From assembly GCF_014138285.1 (NCBI RefSeq), contig NZ_JACGXN010000011.1:1-64000 (forward strand): 64,000 nt of DNA. Direction: 5' to 3'. Shown here piece by piece: positions 35,823 through 45,303 of the stretch; within the stretch, counting starts at the first letter, position 1, and the number at the start of each line of letters is the position of its first letter. Made by a program: the position numbers and the translations under genes. Source of the stretch: Phyllobacterium myrsinacearum (GTDB lineage Bacteria; Pseudomonadota; Alphaproteobacteria; Rhizobiales; Rhizobiaceae). The notes below the pieces were generated by a model. That model saw only the letters and a program-made list of their open reading frames with translations, was not told where the DNA came from and did not search any database.

Positions 35823-38546
35823 CTAATCCACGCTGTCTGCAGCGCTGAACGGGGCGTTGTCGCGGCTGTGCGAAAGAATTTCCCGCTTGCCGACATGGTT
35901 GGACGGTCCGACAAGTCCTTCCTTTTCCATTCTTTCCACCAGAGATGCAGCCCTGTTGTAACCGATCTGCAAGCGGCGCTGGATATAGGACGTGGAACAC
36001 TTTTTGTCGCGCATGACGACCTTGACCGCCTGATCATAAAGCTCATTGCCGTCTTCAGCTGCGACCGATCCCTTGTCAAAGACAGCTCCGCCGGTTTCAG
36101 TTTCCGGTTCTTCCTCTTCGCTTTCGTCAGCCGTAACCGTGTCGAGATAATCCGGGCGGCCCTGTGCCTTCAGATGCGCAACCACGCGCTCGACTTCCTC
36201 GTCGGAAACGAAGGGACCATGGACGCGGGAAATCCGTCCGCCGCCAGCCATGTGCAGCATATCGCCCTGGCCGAGCAACTGCTCCGCACCCTGTTCACCC
36301 AAAATAGTACGGCTGTCGATCTTTGATGTGACCTGAAACGAAATACGCGTCGGGAAGTTTGCCTTGATCGTGCCGGTGATGACATCGACAGAGGGACGCT
36401 GAGTGGCCATGATCAGATGAATACCTGCTGCACGGGCCATCTGGGCAAGACGCTGAATAGCGCCTTCGATATCCTTGCCTGCCACCATCATCAGGTCGGC
36501 CATCTCGTCGACAATGACGACGATGTAAGGCATCGGCGTCAAGTCCATGGCTTCCTGCTCGTGGATGGGCTCGCCCGTTCCCTTGTCAAAACCCGTCTGG
36601 ACGGTGCACATCACCGTCTCGCCCTTTTCCTTTGCGAGCGCAGCGCGGGCGTTGAAGCCATCGATATTGCGCACGCCGAGCTTTGACATCTTCCGGTAGC
36701 GGTCTTCCATTTCCCGCACAGCCCACTTCAGTGCCATGACCGCCTTCTTCGGATCAGTCACCACGGGTGTGAGCAAATGCGGAATACCATCATAGATCGA
36801 TAGCTCGAGCATTTTGGGATCAACCATGATCAGACGGCATTCTTCCGGTGTCAGCCGGTAGAGGAGCGAAAGAATCATTGTATTGATGGCGACCGACTTG
36901 CCGGAACCGGTGGTGCCTGCAACCAGCAGATGAGGCATCTTGGCGAGCTCGGCGATAACCGGCTCGCCGCCAATTGTCTTGCCGAGGCAAAGCGCCAGCT
37001 TGAGCTTGGTGCTGCCGAAATCCGCAGAGGCGATCATCTCGCGGAAATAGACGGTCTCACGTGTTGCGTTCGGCAGTTCAATGCCGATAACATTGCGGCC
37101 GGGCACCACTGCAACACGGGCCGACAGGGCCGACATGGAACGGGCGATATCATCCGCAAGGCCAATAACCCGCGACGATTTGATTCCCGGTGCCGGTTCA
37201 AATTCGTACAGCGTGACCACGGGGCCAGGGCGCACATGAATGATCTCACCGCGAATACCGAAGTCCTCAAGCACGCTTTCCAGAAGACCGGCATTCTGCT
37301 CGAGCGCTTCCTGTGTAATGATCACTTCCGCCCGTTCGGCCGGTTCCTGTAACAGCGTCAAGGGCGGGCGTTCATAGCTCGTGCCATAAGACTGAACCGG
37401 CACCGGCGTGAGCCGTGTGGGAACGACGAAAGGCTGTTCCTGGCGAACTGTAACCTGCAACCGTGATGGCTTGTTTTCAACAACCGGTTCGGGCTGCGGT
37501 GTGACAGCGACGGGTTCTGCAATCACTGCTTCAGCTGCGACGACTGGTACCAGGGTCACCGTTTCTTCAGCGTGCGGCTCTGAACGAGGAACCGGCGCAG
37601 CGGCCACAATTGCCTTTGGAGCAACGGGAACGGGCAATGATACAGGCACTTCGGGCACAGCAATTTCATCGAGCTGATGACGCGGCTGACGCAGTTCGAC
37701 AACACGGAACATTGCTGTAATGGCATCCGGCGCCATCTTGCGCACAGGTCGCGGCACCGGCGATACAGATGTGGTTGCAGGACCACCCAAAAACTCCATC
37801 GATTCCCAGAATGCATAGTCCGAGAGATAGTCGAGTGATCCGGATTTGTGCGGCACGGCCTGCGCAGGCTCTGTTTGAAGACCTGGACGATTTTCCCGCG
37901 CTACCGTGGCAATTGGTTTATGGGTTACAACAGGCGACGCATAGCTCGCAGGGAATGAGGGGCTACGCAGCAGACTTGCCTCGACCGGCGCAGGCGTCTT
38001 CTGAAAAGCGGCGCTTGATGCAGCGGATTTCAATTCAGGCGTAACATCGGAGCGTATCTTTGCTGCAGGAGCGGACGTGGGCGGTACCAGAGTTTTAGAC
38101 GTGACAACCGGCTTGTCTGGCTTGACTGCTGGCGCAGGTGTCCCATTTTCGGCTCCACCGCGATGCTTCTGCAGAACTGCATCCGGCGTGCGTGTGAAAC
38201 GCACATTGGCAGAAAGCGAGAACATCCGCTTGGAAATGGGCGCCGAGGGATCAGTGTCCGGTTCAGGTGCTACAGCGGCCCGCATCGGCGCGCGTGAAAC
38301 GCTGCCCGGAGTAGTCGATGCCGGGGCTTCTACAGAGCGTCTTGTCGAGACGGGCTCATAGGGTGATGGTGCCGCAGCACGGGTGTTGGAAGCGGATTGG
38401 CGCTGAACCGGCGCCGGTGCTGGCTCCGAAACATATGGTTTGGCAGCCAATGGTGGCGGTACCGGCGCCGGCGATTCGTTCAAATCTTCGTAGCCATCTA
38501 CGTAATCATCTGACTTCATTGAGAAATTTGTTCTTGGAATACGCAT
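35823..38546 (-). CDS. ftsK: FtsK/SpoIIIE-type DNA translocase lacking the N-terminal membrane domain
   Basis: From the ATG at 38546 it has 907 residues. The first ~420 are Pro/Ala/Val-rich and disordered, with no membrane segments. An alpha/beta motor follows: [20 protein letters not shown], Walker [16 protein letters not shown] (about 545), Walker [15 protein letters not shown] and [15 protein letters not shown]. The C-terminal gamma winged helix has [20 protein letters not shown]. FtsK pumps DNA at the septum and activates XerCD; the gamma domain reads KOPS sites. Rhizobiales often encode a second, soluble FtsK, and this is probably it. Confidence 0.88.
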   Translation of the reverse strand: MRIPRTNFSMKSDDYVDGYEDLNESPAPVPPPLAAKPYVSEPAPAPVQRQSASNTRAAAPSPYEPVSTRRSVEAPASTTPGSVSRAPMRAAVAPEPDTDPSAPISKRMFSLSANVRFTRTPDAVLQKHRGGAENGTPAPAVKPDKPVVTSKTLVPPTSAPAAKIRSDVTPELKSAASSAAFQKTPAPVEASLLRSPSFPASYASPVVTHKPIATVARENRPGLQTEPAQAVPHKSGSLDYLSDYAFWESMEFLGGPATTSVSPVPRPVRKMAPDAITAMFRVVELRQPRHQLDEIAVPEVPVSLPVPVAPKAIVAAAPVPRSEPHAEETVTLVPVVAAEAVIAEPVAVTPQPEPVVENKPSRLQVTVRQEQPFVVPTRLTPVPVQSYGTSYERPPLTLLQEPAERAEVIITQEALEQNAGLLESVLEDFGIRGEIIHVRPGPVVTLYEFEPAPGIKSSRVIGLADDIARSMSALSARVAVVPGRNVIGIELPNATRETVYFREMIASADFGSTKLKLALCLGKTIGGEPVIAELAKMPHLLVAGTTGSGKSVAINTMILSLLYRLTPEECRLIMVDPKMLELSIYDGIPHLLTPVVTDPKKAVMALKWAVREMEDRYRKMSKLGVRNIDGFNARAALAKEKGETVMCTVQTGFDKGTGEPIHEQEAMDLTPMPYIVVIVDEMADLMMVAGKDIEGAIQRLAQMARAAGIHLIMATQRPSVDVITGTIKANFPTRISFQVTSKIDSRTILGEQGAEQLLGQGDMLHMAGGGRISRVHGPFVSDEEVERVVAHLKAQGRPDYLDTVTADESEEEEPETETGGAVFDKGSVAAEDGNELYDQAVKVVMRDKKCSTSYIQRRLQIGYNRAASLVERMEKEGLVGPSNHVGKREILSHSRDNAPFSAADSVD

Positions 38547-38775
38547 GATACCTGCAAGTGAAACGATTGGATGTTGCTCGTAAACTTGCCTTATCGAATA
38601 GAAAATGAAGGTTAATAAGTTGCTACTGATGGCTGCAAACACTCTCCCTGTTGCCTTCTCCTGACAGAGGCGCTCCTGGGTTTAGATTGGTACAGCCCCG
38701 ATATGGAATTACGACGCGACCCCATGAAGTCTGCGTTGCAAACAGACTTCCTTGAGGTGTTGTTTATTGACGCTG

Positions 38776-39990
38776 TCAGATGGCCTCTTCGGCAATCAAT
38801 TTTCCCAAGCGTGAAATACCTGTCTCGATCGCTTCCTTGTTGGGAAGGGAGAAATTGAGCCGGATGGTATTCTTGCCTGTTCCATCCGCATAGAAAGCAA
38901 AACCGGGAACAAACGCCACCCGCGCTTTCTGCAAGGCCTTGGCGAGAAGGGCCGCACCATCCATGCCATCCGGCAGGGTCACCCATACGAACATCCCACC
39001 TTCCGGCTTTGTCCACGTCACGCCCGCTGGCATGAAACGGGCGAGGGCATCCAGCATGTAGTCCCGGCGCTTGCGATAGCTGTCGCGAACCTTCTCCACC
39101 TGCTTGTCGAAAGACCGCTCGGCCACGTGATGAATAGCCATCTGATTGATCGTGGGGCTATGAAGATCAGCGGCCTGTTTGATAAGAACAAGCTTGGCGA
39201 TAACAGGCTGAGCCGCGCAAACCCAACCAACGCGCAAACCCGGTGTGAGTGTCTTGGAAAAACTCCCCGAATAGACAACACGCGTGCGGTCGATATGTCC
39301 TTCACGCTCGCAGTCGAGGGCCAGCATCGTGGGAACCGGGTCGCCATCAAATCGCAATGCCCGATAGGCGGCATCCTCAATGAGCGGAATATTGAGCTCG
39401 TGTGCCAGCTCCACCAATCGGCTGCGGCCTTCGCGGCTGACTGTCTCTCCCGTTGGATTACAGAAATCAGCTGTGAGATAGGCCAGTCTGACATCACCGC
39501 CTGCAGCTTTTGCGCTGTCGCGATAGGCGGCCGGGGTCATATTGCCCTGTTCGGGATTGAGGCGATCATAGCGCGGCTCATAGGCATTGAACGCCTGTAA
39601 GGCTCCCAGATAGGTAGGCCAGGTCGTCAGCACCGTGTCACCCGGCGATATGAACAGCTTGCCCAGATAGTCGAGAGCCTGCTGCGACCCGGTGGTGATA
39701 ACGATATTGTCGATGGTGCAGCTCACACCAAGTGATGCCATATGTTGCACAAGCCACTCGCGGAGCGGGCGATAACCCTCACTCACCGAGTATTGCAATG
39801 CAATATCAGCATTCTTGCTCAGAACGGCATCGTAAGCTTCCTTGATCGCTTCTTTGGGAAAAAGGGCAGGATCGGGAATGCCACCTGCAAAGGATATGAT
39901 GTCGGGTTGATCGAGCAGTTTGAGCAGTTCACGTATCTCGGACGCACGCATGTTTTTGGTACGCGTTGCGTACAGAGCATCCCAATCGCC
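38776..39990 (-). CDS. PLP-dependent aminotransferase (class I, LysN/MocR-like fold)
   Basis: The start at 39990 has GGGAGGA upstream and gives 404 residues. IISFAGGIPDPALFPKEAI, ITTGSQQALDYLGKLF, SGSFSKTLTPGLRVGW (PLP Lys in the SFSKT block) and the C-terminal NTIRLNFSLP are those of 2-aminoadipate/aromatic aminotransferases. It lacks a helix-turn-helix, so it is an enzyme, not a MocR regulator. Amino acid specificity is unclear. A striking inverted repeat lies 43-81 bases upstream. Confidence 0.88.
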   Translation of the reverse strand, partial: GDWDALYATRTKNMRASEIRELLKLLDQPDIISFAGGIPDPALFPKEAIKEAYDAVLSKNADIALQYSVSEGYRPLREWLVQHMASLGVSCTIDNIVITTGSQQALDYLGKLFISPGDTVLTTWPTYLGALQAFNAYEPRYDRLNPEQGNMTPAAYRDSAKAAGGDVRLAYLTADFCNPTGETVSREGRSRLVELAHELNIPLIEDAAYRALRFDGDPVPTMLALDCEREGHIDRTRVVYSGSFSKTLTPGLRVGWVCAAQPVIAKLVLIKQAADLHSPTINQMAIHHVAERSFDKQVEKVRDSYRKRRDYMLDALARFMPAGVTWTKPEGGMFVWVTLPDGMDGAALLAKALQKARVAFVPGFAFYADGTGKNTIRLNFSLPNKEAIETGISRLGKLIAEEAI

Positions 39991-40032
39991 CATTTCTTCC
40001 TCCCGGCTGTTTGTTAAGGCATAGCAACGCAA

Positions 40033-40071
40033 ATCACCCGATATGTCAATAATGCTGACATATCGGGTGAT
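40033..40071 (-). promoter_or_regulatory. Long perfect inverted repeat overlapping the aminotransferase promoter
   Basis: ATCACCCGATATGTCA (40033-40048) and TGACATATCGGGTGAT (40056-40071) are perfect 16-bp arms around a 7-base spacer. On the minus strand the downstream arm includes TTGACA, a consensus -35, with TGCTAT 17 bp further. A repressor bound here would block the promoter. It lacks a following T-run and is therefore unlikely to be a terminator. Confidence 0.65.
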
Positions 40072-40119
40072 GTTCTTTTTGGATGTGTTGATTTCAAATT
40101 CAGATGAGACAATCCGAAT

Positions 40120-40761
40120 TTACATCGGCGGAACCACACCATTGGTACCGACCACAACGCGGTTTGTGGAAATGGCCCCATCCGCCGCTTTCTCCGCTGG
40201 AACAAAAACGACAGCCCCCGGGGTCAAATCGGTCACCGTCGCAGGCGCGAACGTGACAATGGGTGTTCCATCGGCAATGGAAATTTTCTTTTCCTTGCCT
40301 TGATATTTGACCGTGACCGTCCGCCCGTCGACCGACTTGACTGCGTCGGCAACGGTAGCATTTGTCATCGAGCTGTTCGGCTTGACATCCCAGGCATAGC
40401 TGCCCTCGCCAGTGCCTTTCATGGCTGCCGGAAAGATCAGAACTTCCAGCGCACCGTCGCCACCTTCAGCTTTGGGAACGGATGCGATCCCAACGAAGTC
40501 ACCGGGCTTGATATCGTCGACCGATGCCTTGATGACACCGGCAACCTGCCAGCCGGACTTCAGGGCGACCTTGGCCGTCTCGCCCTCTCTTGTCTTGACG
40601 GTAAGTGTCGTTGCGTCAAGGCTGCTGACGGTACCGCGCACTCTTACGCGCTGAACAGCATCCGTCGAGGTCTGCGCCTGGGCGGGAAGTGTTGCGAATG
40701 TCGCCCCGAGCGCGACGATGATCGCTGCGGATAACCGGTCCAAACCGTACTTCAAGTGCAT
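40120..40761 (-). CDS. Periplasmic protein of unknown function (DUF5666-like)
   Basis: The 213-residue protein has a signal peptide (LSAAIIVALGATFATLPAQA, cleaved near AQA-QTS). Mature part: RVRGTVSSLDATTLTVKT, then two more similar beta-rich repeats (VDGRTVTVKYQGKEKKI). The pattern suggests small barrel domains. Function is unknown. Confidence 0.65.
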   Translation of the reverse strand: MHLKYGLDRLSAAIIVALGATFATLPAQAQTSTDAVQRVRVRGTVSSLDATTLTVKTREGETAKVALKSGWQVAGVIKASVDDIKPGDFVGIASVPKAEGGDGALEVLIFPAAMKGTGEGSYAWDVKPNSSMTNATVADAVKSVDGRTVTVKYQGKEKKISIADGTPIVTFAPATVTDLTPGAVVFVPAEKAADGAISTNRVVVGTNGVVPPM

Positions 40762-40985
40762 GCTCTTGCTCCTTTGTTTACCGATGTAACCAGTAACGAC
40801 GAGGGCCCATACATGCCTTTGCGCCAGCGTTCACCGATGGAACGCTGTATCTGTGGAAATAAACTTGGGGCGAGGAGGGCTCTCTACCGTGTCGTCAAAA
40901 CGTCCGCTGGCTGTCGGGCTCTATCCCTAGCCGATAGACCACGGCGGCACCAATCAAGTTGAAGTGAGACAAGATTGAAACAGGA

Positions 40986-42464
40986 TCACTCGCCCGGAGC
41001 CTTGACCAGACCCTTTGTATGCCCGCTGATGTCCGATCCCGCCGACCGCGAAAAGCGAAGATTCCAGATTGTCGCCGTCAAGGAGATTGCCGTCACAACG
41101 AGGAAGGCTGCAGAAAAGTCATCAAGCTCAGGCGAGGCGTGGCTTCGAACCAGCATGGAACCCGAAAGGGCCAGCGCACCGACACAAATGCCCAGAGACA
41201 GCATCAACTGCTGGAACGTCGTATAGAAACTGGTTGCTGAACTCATACGTTCCCGCCCGATCTCGTCATAGGCCACGGTGTTGTAGGCCGTGAACTGGAA
41301 TGACATGAAAAACCCGCAGCAAAGCAGAATTCCGAAGATGAGGGGCAGGGGCCAATCGGGCCGGAATGCGGCACAAAGCGTATAACCAAACGTGGCGATG
41401 AGGCCGTTGACGATGAGGCTCGTGCGAAAACCAAAATTCCGCAGGATTTTGGGTGCGACAGCCTTCATTACCATGGAGCCAAGCGCGGTCGCTACAATGA
41501 TGCCGCCGGCACGGGCTGCAGAAAGGCCAAAACCCAGTTGCAGCATCAAAGGCAACAGGAAAGGCTGTGCGCCTTGGGTGATACGCGTCAGTGACCCTGC
41601 AATAACCGACGTACTGAAACTGCTGACGCGCATGAGCGAAAAGTCGAGAATCGGGGAGGGGTGACGCTTGGCATGAGCCAGATAGCCAATGCCGAAGATG
41701 ACGCCGACAACGACCAGAATGGCTGCCAGTTGCCCTTCACCGGGACGGCTTGCCATTTCGAAGCCGAAAAGAAGCGAACCGAGTGAAATGCCGGAAAGAA
41801 CAAGACCGACAAAATCAAACGGCCCATCGGGTTCGCCTTTCACGTTTTCGATGAAACGCGTCACGAGGATGAAGCCAAGACAACCGATCGGCACGTTGAT
41901 GTAGAAGATCCAGCGCCAGTCGAAATAGGTGACGATCAGCCCGCCAACGGGCGGTCCGAGGATTGGGCCAACGAGCGCGGGCACCAATAGCCAGGACATA
42001 GCCGAGACGAGATCCTTGCGCGCTACGCTGCGCATCAGAACGAGGCGGCCGACCGGCATCATCATCGCGCCGCCGAGCCCTTGTATTATTCGAGCCAGGA
42101 CGAGAAAGCGTAGATCTGGAGCCTGCGCACAAAGGATCGAGCCAAAAACAAAAACCGCTATCGCCGCGCTGAAAACCGTGCGGGATCCGAACCGGTCAGC
42201 GATCTTGCCGCTCGCAGGAATGAAGATGGCGAGACTGAGGAGATAGGACGTGAGGGCCAGACTCATCGCCGGTGGATTGACGTCAAAGTCACGAGCCATA
42301 GTCGGCAATGCCGTTGCCAGCACCGTCGCGTCGAGCTGTTCCATAAACATGGCGCTGGCAATGATAAGCGCTATGGTGCGAAAGTTCGGTCCTGCAGTTT
42401 GGTTTTCAGGCGCTTGGGTTGTCATCGGCAGAGCCTGGGAGCTCTGGCAAGTTTGGTCCGACAT
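40986..42464 (-). CDS. MFS drug exporter, DHA2/EmrB type
   Basis: About 492 residues with 14 membrane segments expected. MFMEQLDATVLATALPTMA is the EmrB-type motif of segment 1, and GRIADRFGSR-like KIADRFGSRTVF is the loop 2-3 motif. It exports drugs or metabolites by proton antiport. The start is uncertain: ATG codons at 42464 and 42425 are both possible. No adaptor gene adjoins it. Confidence 0.88.
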   Translation of the reverse strand: MSDQTCQSSQALPMTTQAPENQTAGPNFRTIALIIASAMFMEQLDATVLATALPTMARDFDVNPPAMSLALTSYLLSLAIFIPASGKIADRFGSRTVFSAAIAVFVFGSILCAQAPDLRFLVLARIIQGLGGAMMMPVGRLVLMRSVARKDLVSAMSWLLVPALVGPILGPPVGGLIVTYFDWRWIFYINVPIGCLGFILVTRFIENVKGEPDGPFDFVGLVLSGISLGSLLFGFEMASRPGEGQLAAILVVVGVIFGIGYLAHAKRHPSPILDFSLMRVSSFSTSVIAGSLTRITQGAQPFLLPLMLQLGFGLSAARAGGIIVATALGSMVMKAVAPKILRNFGFRTSLIVNGLIATFGYTLCAAFRPDWPLPLIFGILLCCGFFMSFQFTAYNTVAYDEIGRERMSSATSFYTTFQQLMLSLGICVGALALSGSMLVRSHASPELDDFSAAFLVVTAISLTATIWNLRFSRSAGSDISGHTKGLVKAPGE

Positions 42465-42639
42465 GGTCGGGGTCGCTCTCAATAGCGCGTACACATCGGA
42501 AAGAAAATGTCGCGGATTTGCAAACGGCGGTCAGCCGTGGGGAAACGACCACCGATATAAACCCGGCTGTATGCGATATCCATATACAATTGCGTGATTC
42601 ATTGTACCTGATACAAAATAATTGCGCCGAAAGCAGCCG

Positions 42640-43119
42640 CTAGCCGCTGCCGATACGCTTGGACATATTGAAACCTGTAAGCCGAAACCCGTCGGATTCA
42701 TAAAGATGTCTTGCACGGTCATTGTTGCCAGCCACGCGCAGGCGAAGATGCTGGATGCCTTCATCGGCAAGCGTTGCTTGCAGCGCGCTCAATGCCGCCT
42801 TGCCAAACCCCTTGCCCTGAAGATGAGGAAACACATAAAAATCATGAATGAACGCAGAACTTGCCGCTGGATCAACGTGATACCAGAGATAGCCGATAAT
42901 CCCGTCGGAACCGGCTCTGTTTTCAATGATACAAACCAGTGTCTGGCTTTGGGTTTGCGGACCATTCGGTAAATCAACTTCAATCTCGCGTCTGGCTTGA
43001 GCCAGGGCGTCGGACTCTGAGAGATCATAATTGGCTGAAATCTCGGCGGCGTAGTCCGGTATAAAATAATCGCGATAGCCCTCAAACTCATTTTCATCCA
43101 TGGGTCTGAAACTGATCAT
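42640..43119 (-). CDS. GNAT-family N-acetyltransferase
   Basis: The 159 residues show the acetyl-CoA-binding motif FPHLQGKGFGKAALSALQ (R/Q-x2-G-x-G/A) and the C-terminal LRVAGNNDRARHLYESDGF. A long N-terminal arm precedes the domain. Substrate unknown. Confidence 0.87.
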   Translation of the reverse strand: MISFRPMDENEFEGYRDYFIPDYAAEISANYDLSESDALAQARREIEVDLPNGPQTQSQTLVCIIENRAGSDGIIGYLWYHVDPAASSAFIHDFYVFPHLQGKGFGKAALSALQATLADEGIQHLRLRVAGNNDRARHLYESDGFRLTGFNMSKRIGSG

Positions 43120-43625
43120 GACTGCATCCTCTCCGACATGTGAATTCGCATTAGCGGAAATAAACCTCTCTAAACAGGGTCCAGACTTTTACATCTTCCC
43201 GGGTGCAAGAACTATTTCCGCCGGCATTTGCCACAAATGTTTTAGATCGTACGGACGTTGAATAGCCAATACGCCGATCAATGCCCGAGCCTGTTCCAAA
43301 TCCTTTCGAGACTTTGCCGCACTTCGATGATCATCTTGACGGCGCAACTGAATAATAATCAATTTACGCAGCGAACCATGGCAGAGCGGAAAACCGTTAC
43401 CAGTACACTCGCCTGAAATTTGCGGTCACCAATATCGTTGCAATCGATTTTGGATAATGTGACTTCACCCCCAAGAGTACATCGATGATATTTCAACCTG
43501 GTTGCAACATCTGATCATGTTCCTCGACAAAAATGTGCAACCAGCCGCTGGACTGGCAGGAGCTGCTACTGCAAGTATCGCCGCTCGTGCCTCACTTGGT
43601 CTGGCTGGTATGTGATACGCGATAT
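43120..43625. other. Intergenic region with one small open frame
   Basis: No confident gene. A plus-strand frame open from 43463 to the TGA at 43613-43615, with an ATG at 43517, encodes up to 51 residues ending AARASLGLAGM and containing YIDDISTWLQHLIMFLDK. It has no ribosome site, but the composition is protein-like, so it may be the end of a lost gene or a small protein. Confidence 0.4.
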
Positions 43626-45248
43626 TCAGCGCCTCAAACTTTTGATGGTAGAGTCGAAGAAGCTGAAGATTGAATCACCGGCGATTGTGCCGGCGGCAAA
43701 CACTTCCATATCGCCATCGCTGTTGGCCCCGCGCAAACGTTCCCAAATCAGACGTATCAGAATACCCGCCAGGACAGCCCAACCCGCGGCTGCAAAGTTG
43801 ATGAGCAGTCCGGTGGCGAACAGCACGCCGATCTGGCGCTTGGTTCCGCCGATGAATTGCAGAAGTGCACCCGGAATGGCCCAGATAGCGAGTGACCAGA
43901 TAACGCCGGGGGCAACGCCTGCCTCGATCGTTGCGGCATAGACCTTGTTGACGGGAGCGACCAGGTTTTGATCGAAATAGGATTGATAGGAGAACAACAC
44001 GACAATGCCGGCAATCACGAATGCGAACATTGCTGCAAACAGCTGCTGACGACGGCCTTCTCGCTCAAAAGCGGGATCCGCGCCGTTACCACGCAGGATG
44101 TAGCCAGCCTTCAGATCATAACCCATATCGGCAAATGCAGGTCCGGTTGCGGCGGAGAAGCCAACCAGCAGTGCAAGGGCCGATTTCGGGAATCCGATCA
44201 GGGTACCAATGATCAAGGTGATAAGTGCCACGGCAAAGGCGGGAAACCAGCCGGAATGCATTGCTGCCAGCCCGACAATCAATTCATGCACGTAAGCCGC
44301 AAAAGCCGCATAGAGAATGAACAGAAGCAACATTCCCATCGACATCTCATTCATCAGGCCTCCGATAAGGGCTATGAGGGAGGCAATCACCAGATAAAGA
44401 ACAGTGCCAAGGCGAAGAGCCCGTTTGACTTCAACGTTGGTCGTCCCGGCAGCGCGTTGAGGGTTGTGATCATCCCCGTCACGCTTCAGCATTTGTTGTG
44501 CAACCTGGAAGAGGGCAACAATACCTGCTCCGATCATAAAGCCATGCGGGATGTAGGCTGCCATCAGGTCGCCCTTGGGGATAATATCGGCAAACATCGG
44601 ACTGCCGAAAAGCTGCGGGGAATAAGCCCGCAGGAGAAGACCGACGCCGAACAGCGACAGGGCCCAGATATTACCGATGAAGGCCACACCGAATGCCGAC
44701 ATCGGTATTTTAAAGAACGCGCCGATCAGCCCCACAACAAAGCCAATGCCCATCAGGACGGCCTTGCGTCCACCCTGATCACCGGCCTTGATCGCCTCGG
44801 CGGCAGCCACGCCGGGTGGCCATGCCCCGACAGCGGGGAAAAGTTTCGAGTCAAATAAGCGATACAGCATATAGGCATCGAGCAGCATCGCCATGAAAGC
44901 ACCCACGAACATCGGCAAGACGAGGTCGGGGCGTCCCAGCACAAAGGGAATGCCGATTGGCAGAAGCAGACTGTTGGATGCACCGAACGTGGCAGAAGAG
45001 ATCGCACTTTGTGCCAAATTCTGCACGTGGATCGAACGGTAGCGCATGAAAATGCTCACCGGTATGCGCGCCAAAGCCATCGCAGCCATCGCTCCGATGA
45101 GTGACGTGTTGGCCGTAACGCCGAGCGATACGAGCAGCTGCATGCCGATAATCGAACCGAAGACGCACAGTACTGCAATCAGCACCAGCGTTGCCGGCTC
45201 AAACAGGCTTGGGTGCCGCTGAGGCACCGGATTCAAATCTTCTTTCAT
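43626..45248 (-). CDS. OPT-family oligopeptide/metal-complex transporter
   Basis: The 540-residue membrane protein has about 14 hydrophobic segments and family motifs such as SLGVTANTSLIGAMAA and WPPGVAAAEAIKAG. OPT proteins take up small peptides, glutathione-like compounds or metal chelates by proton symport. GAGG lies before the ATG. It is the third gene of the IclR - oxoprolinase - OPT group, and so may import pyroglutamyl peptides or hydantoin-like substrates for that enzyme (inference). Confidence 0.85.
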   Translation of the reverse strand: MKEDLNPVPQRHPSLFEPATLVLIAVLCVFGSIIGMQLLVSLGVTANTSLIGAMAAMALARIPVSIFMRYRSIHVQNLAQSAISSATFGASNSLLLPIGIPFVLGRPDLVLPMFVGAFMAMLLDAYMLYRLFDSKLFPAVGAWPPGVAAAEAIKAGDQGGRKAVLMGIGFVVGLIGAFFKIPMSAFGVAFIGNIWALSLFGVGLLLRAYSPQLFGSPMFADIIPKGDLMAAYIPHGFMIGAGIVALFQVAQQMLKRDGDDHNPQRAAGTTNVEVKRALRLGTVLYLVIASLIALIGGLMNEMSMGMLLLFILYAAFAAYVHELIVGLAAMHSGWFPAFAVALITLIIGTLIGFPKSALALLVGFSAATGPAFADMGYDLKAGYILRGNGADPAFEREGRRQQLFAAMFAFVIAGIVVLFSYQSYFDQNLVAPVNKVYAATIEAGVAPGVIWSLAIWAIPGALLQFIGGTKRQIGVLFATGLLINFAAAGWAVLAGILIRLIWERLRGANSDGDMEVFAAGTIAGDSIFSFFDSTIKSLRR

Positions 45249-45303
45249 GCCTCAGTTCCCCTTATTGGCTTTTATAGGCATACGTGTGTGATGATGGTTC
45301 CTG

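Noticed and set aside
43968..44858. Plus-strand open frame opposite the OPT gene
   Set aside because: Antisense to a clear membrane transporter; low-complexity and hydrophilic, with no motif.
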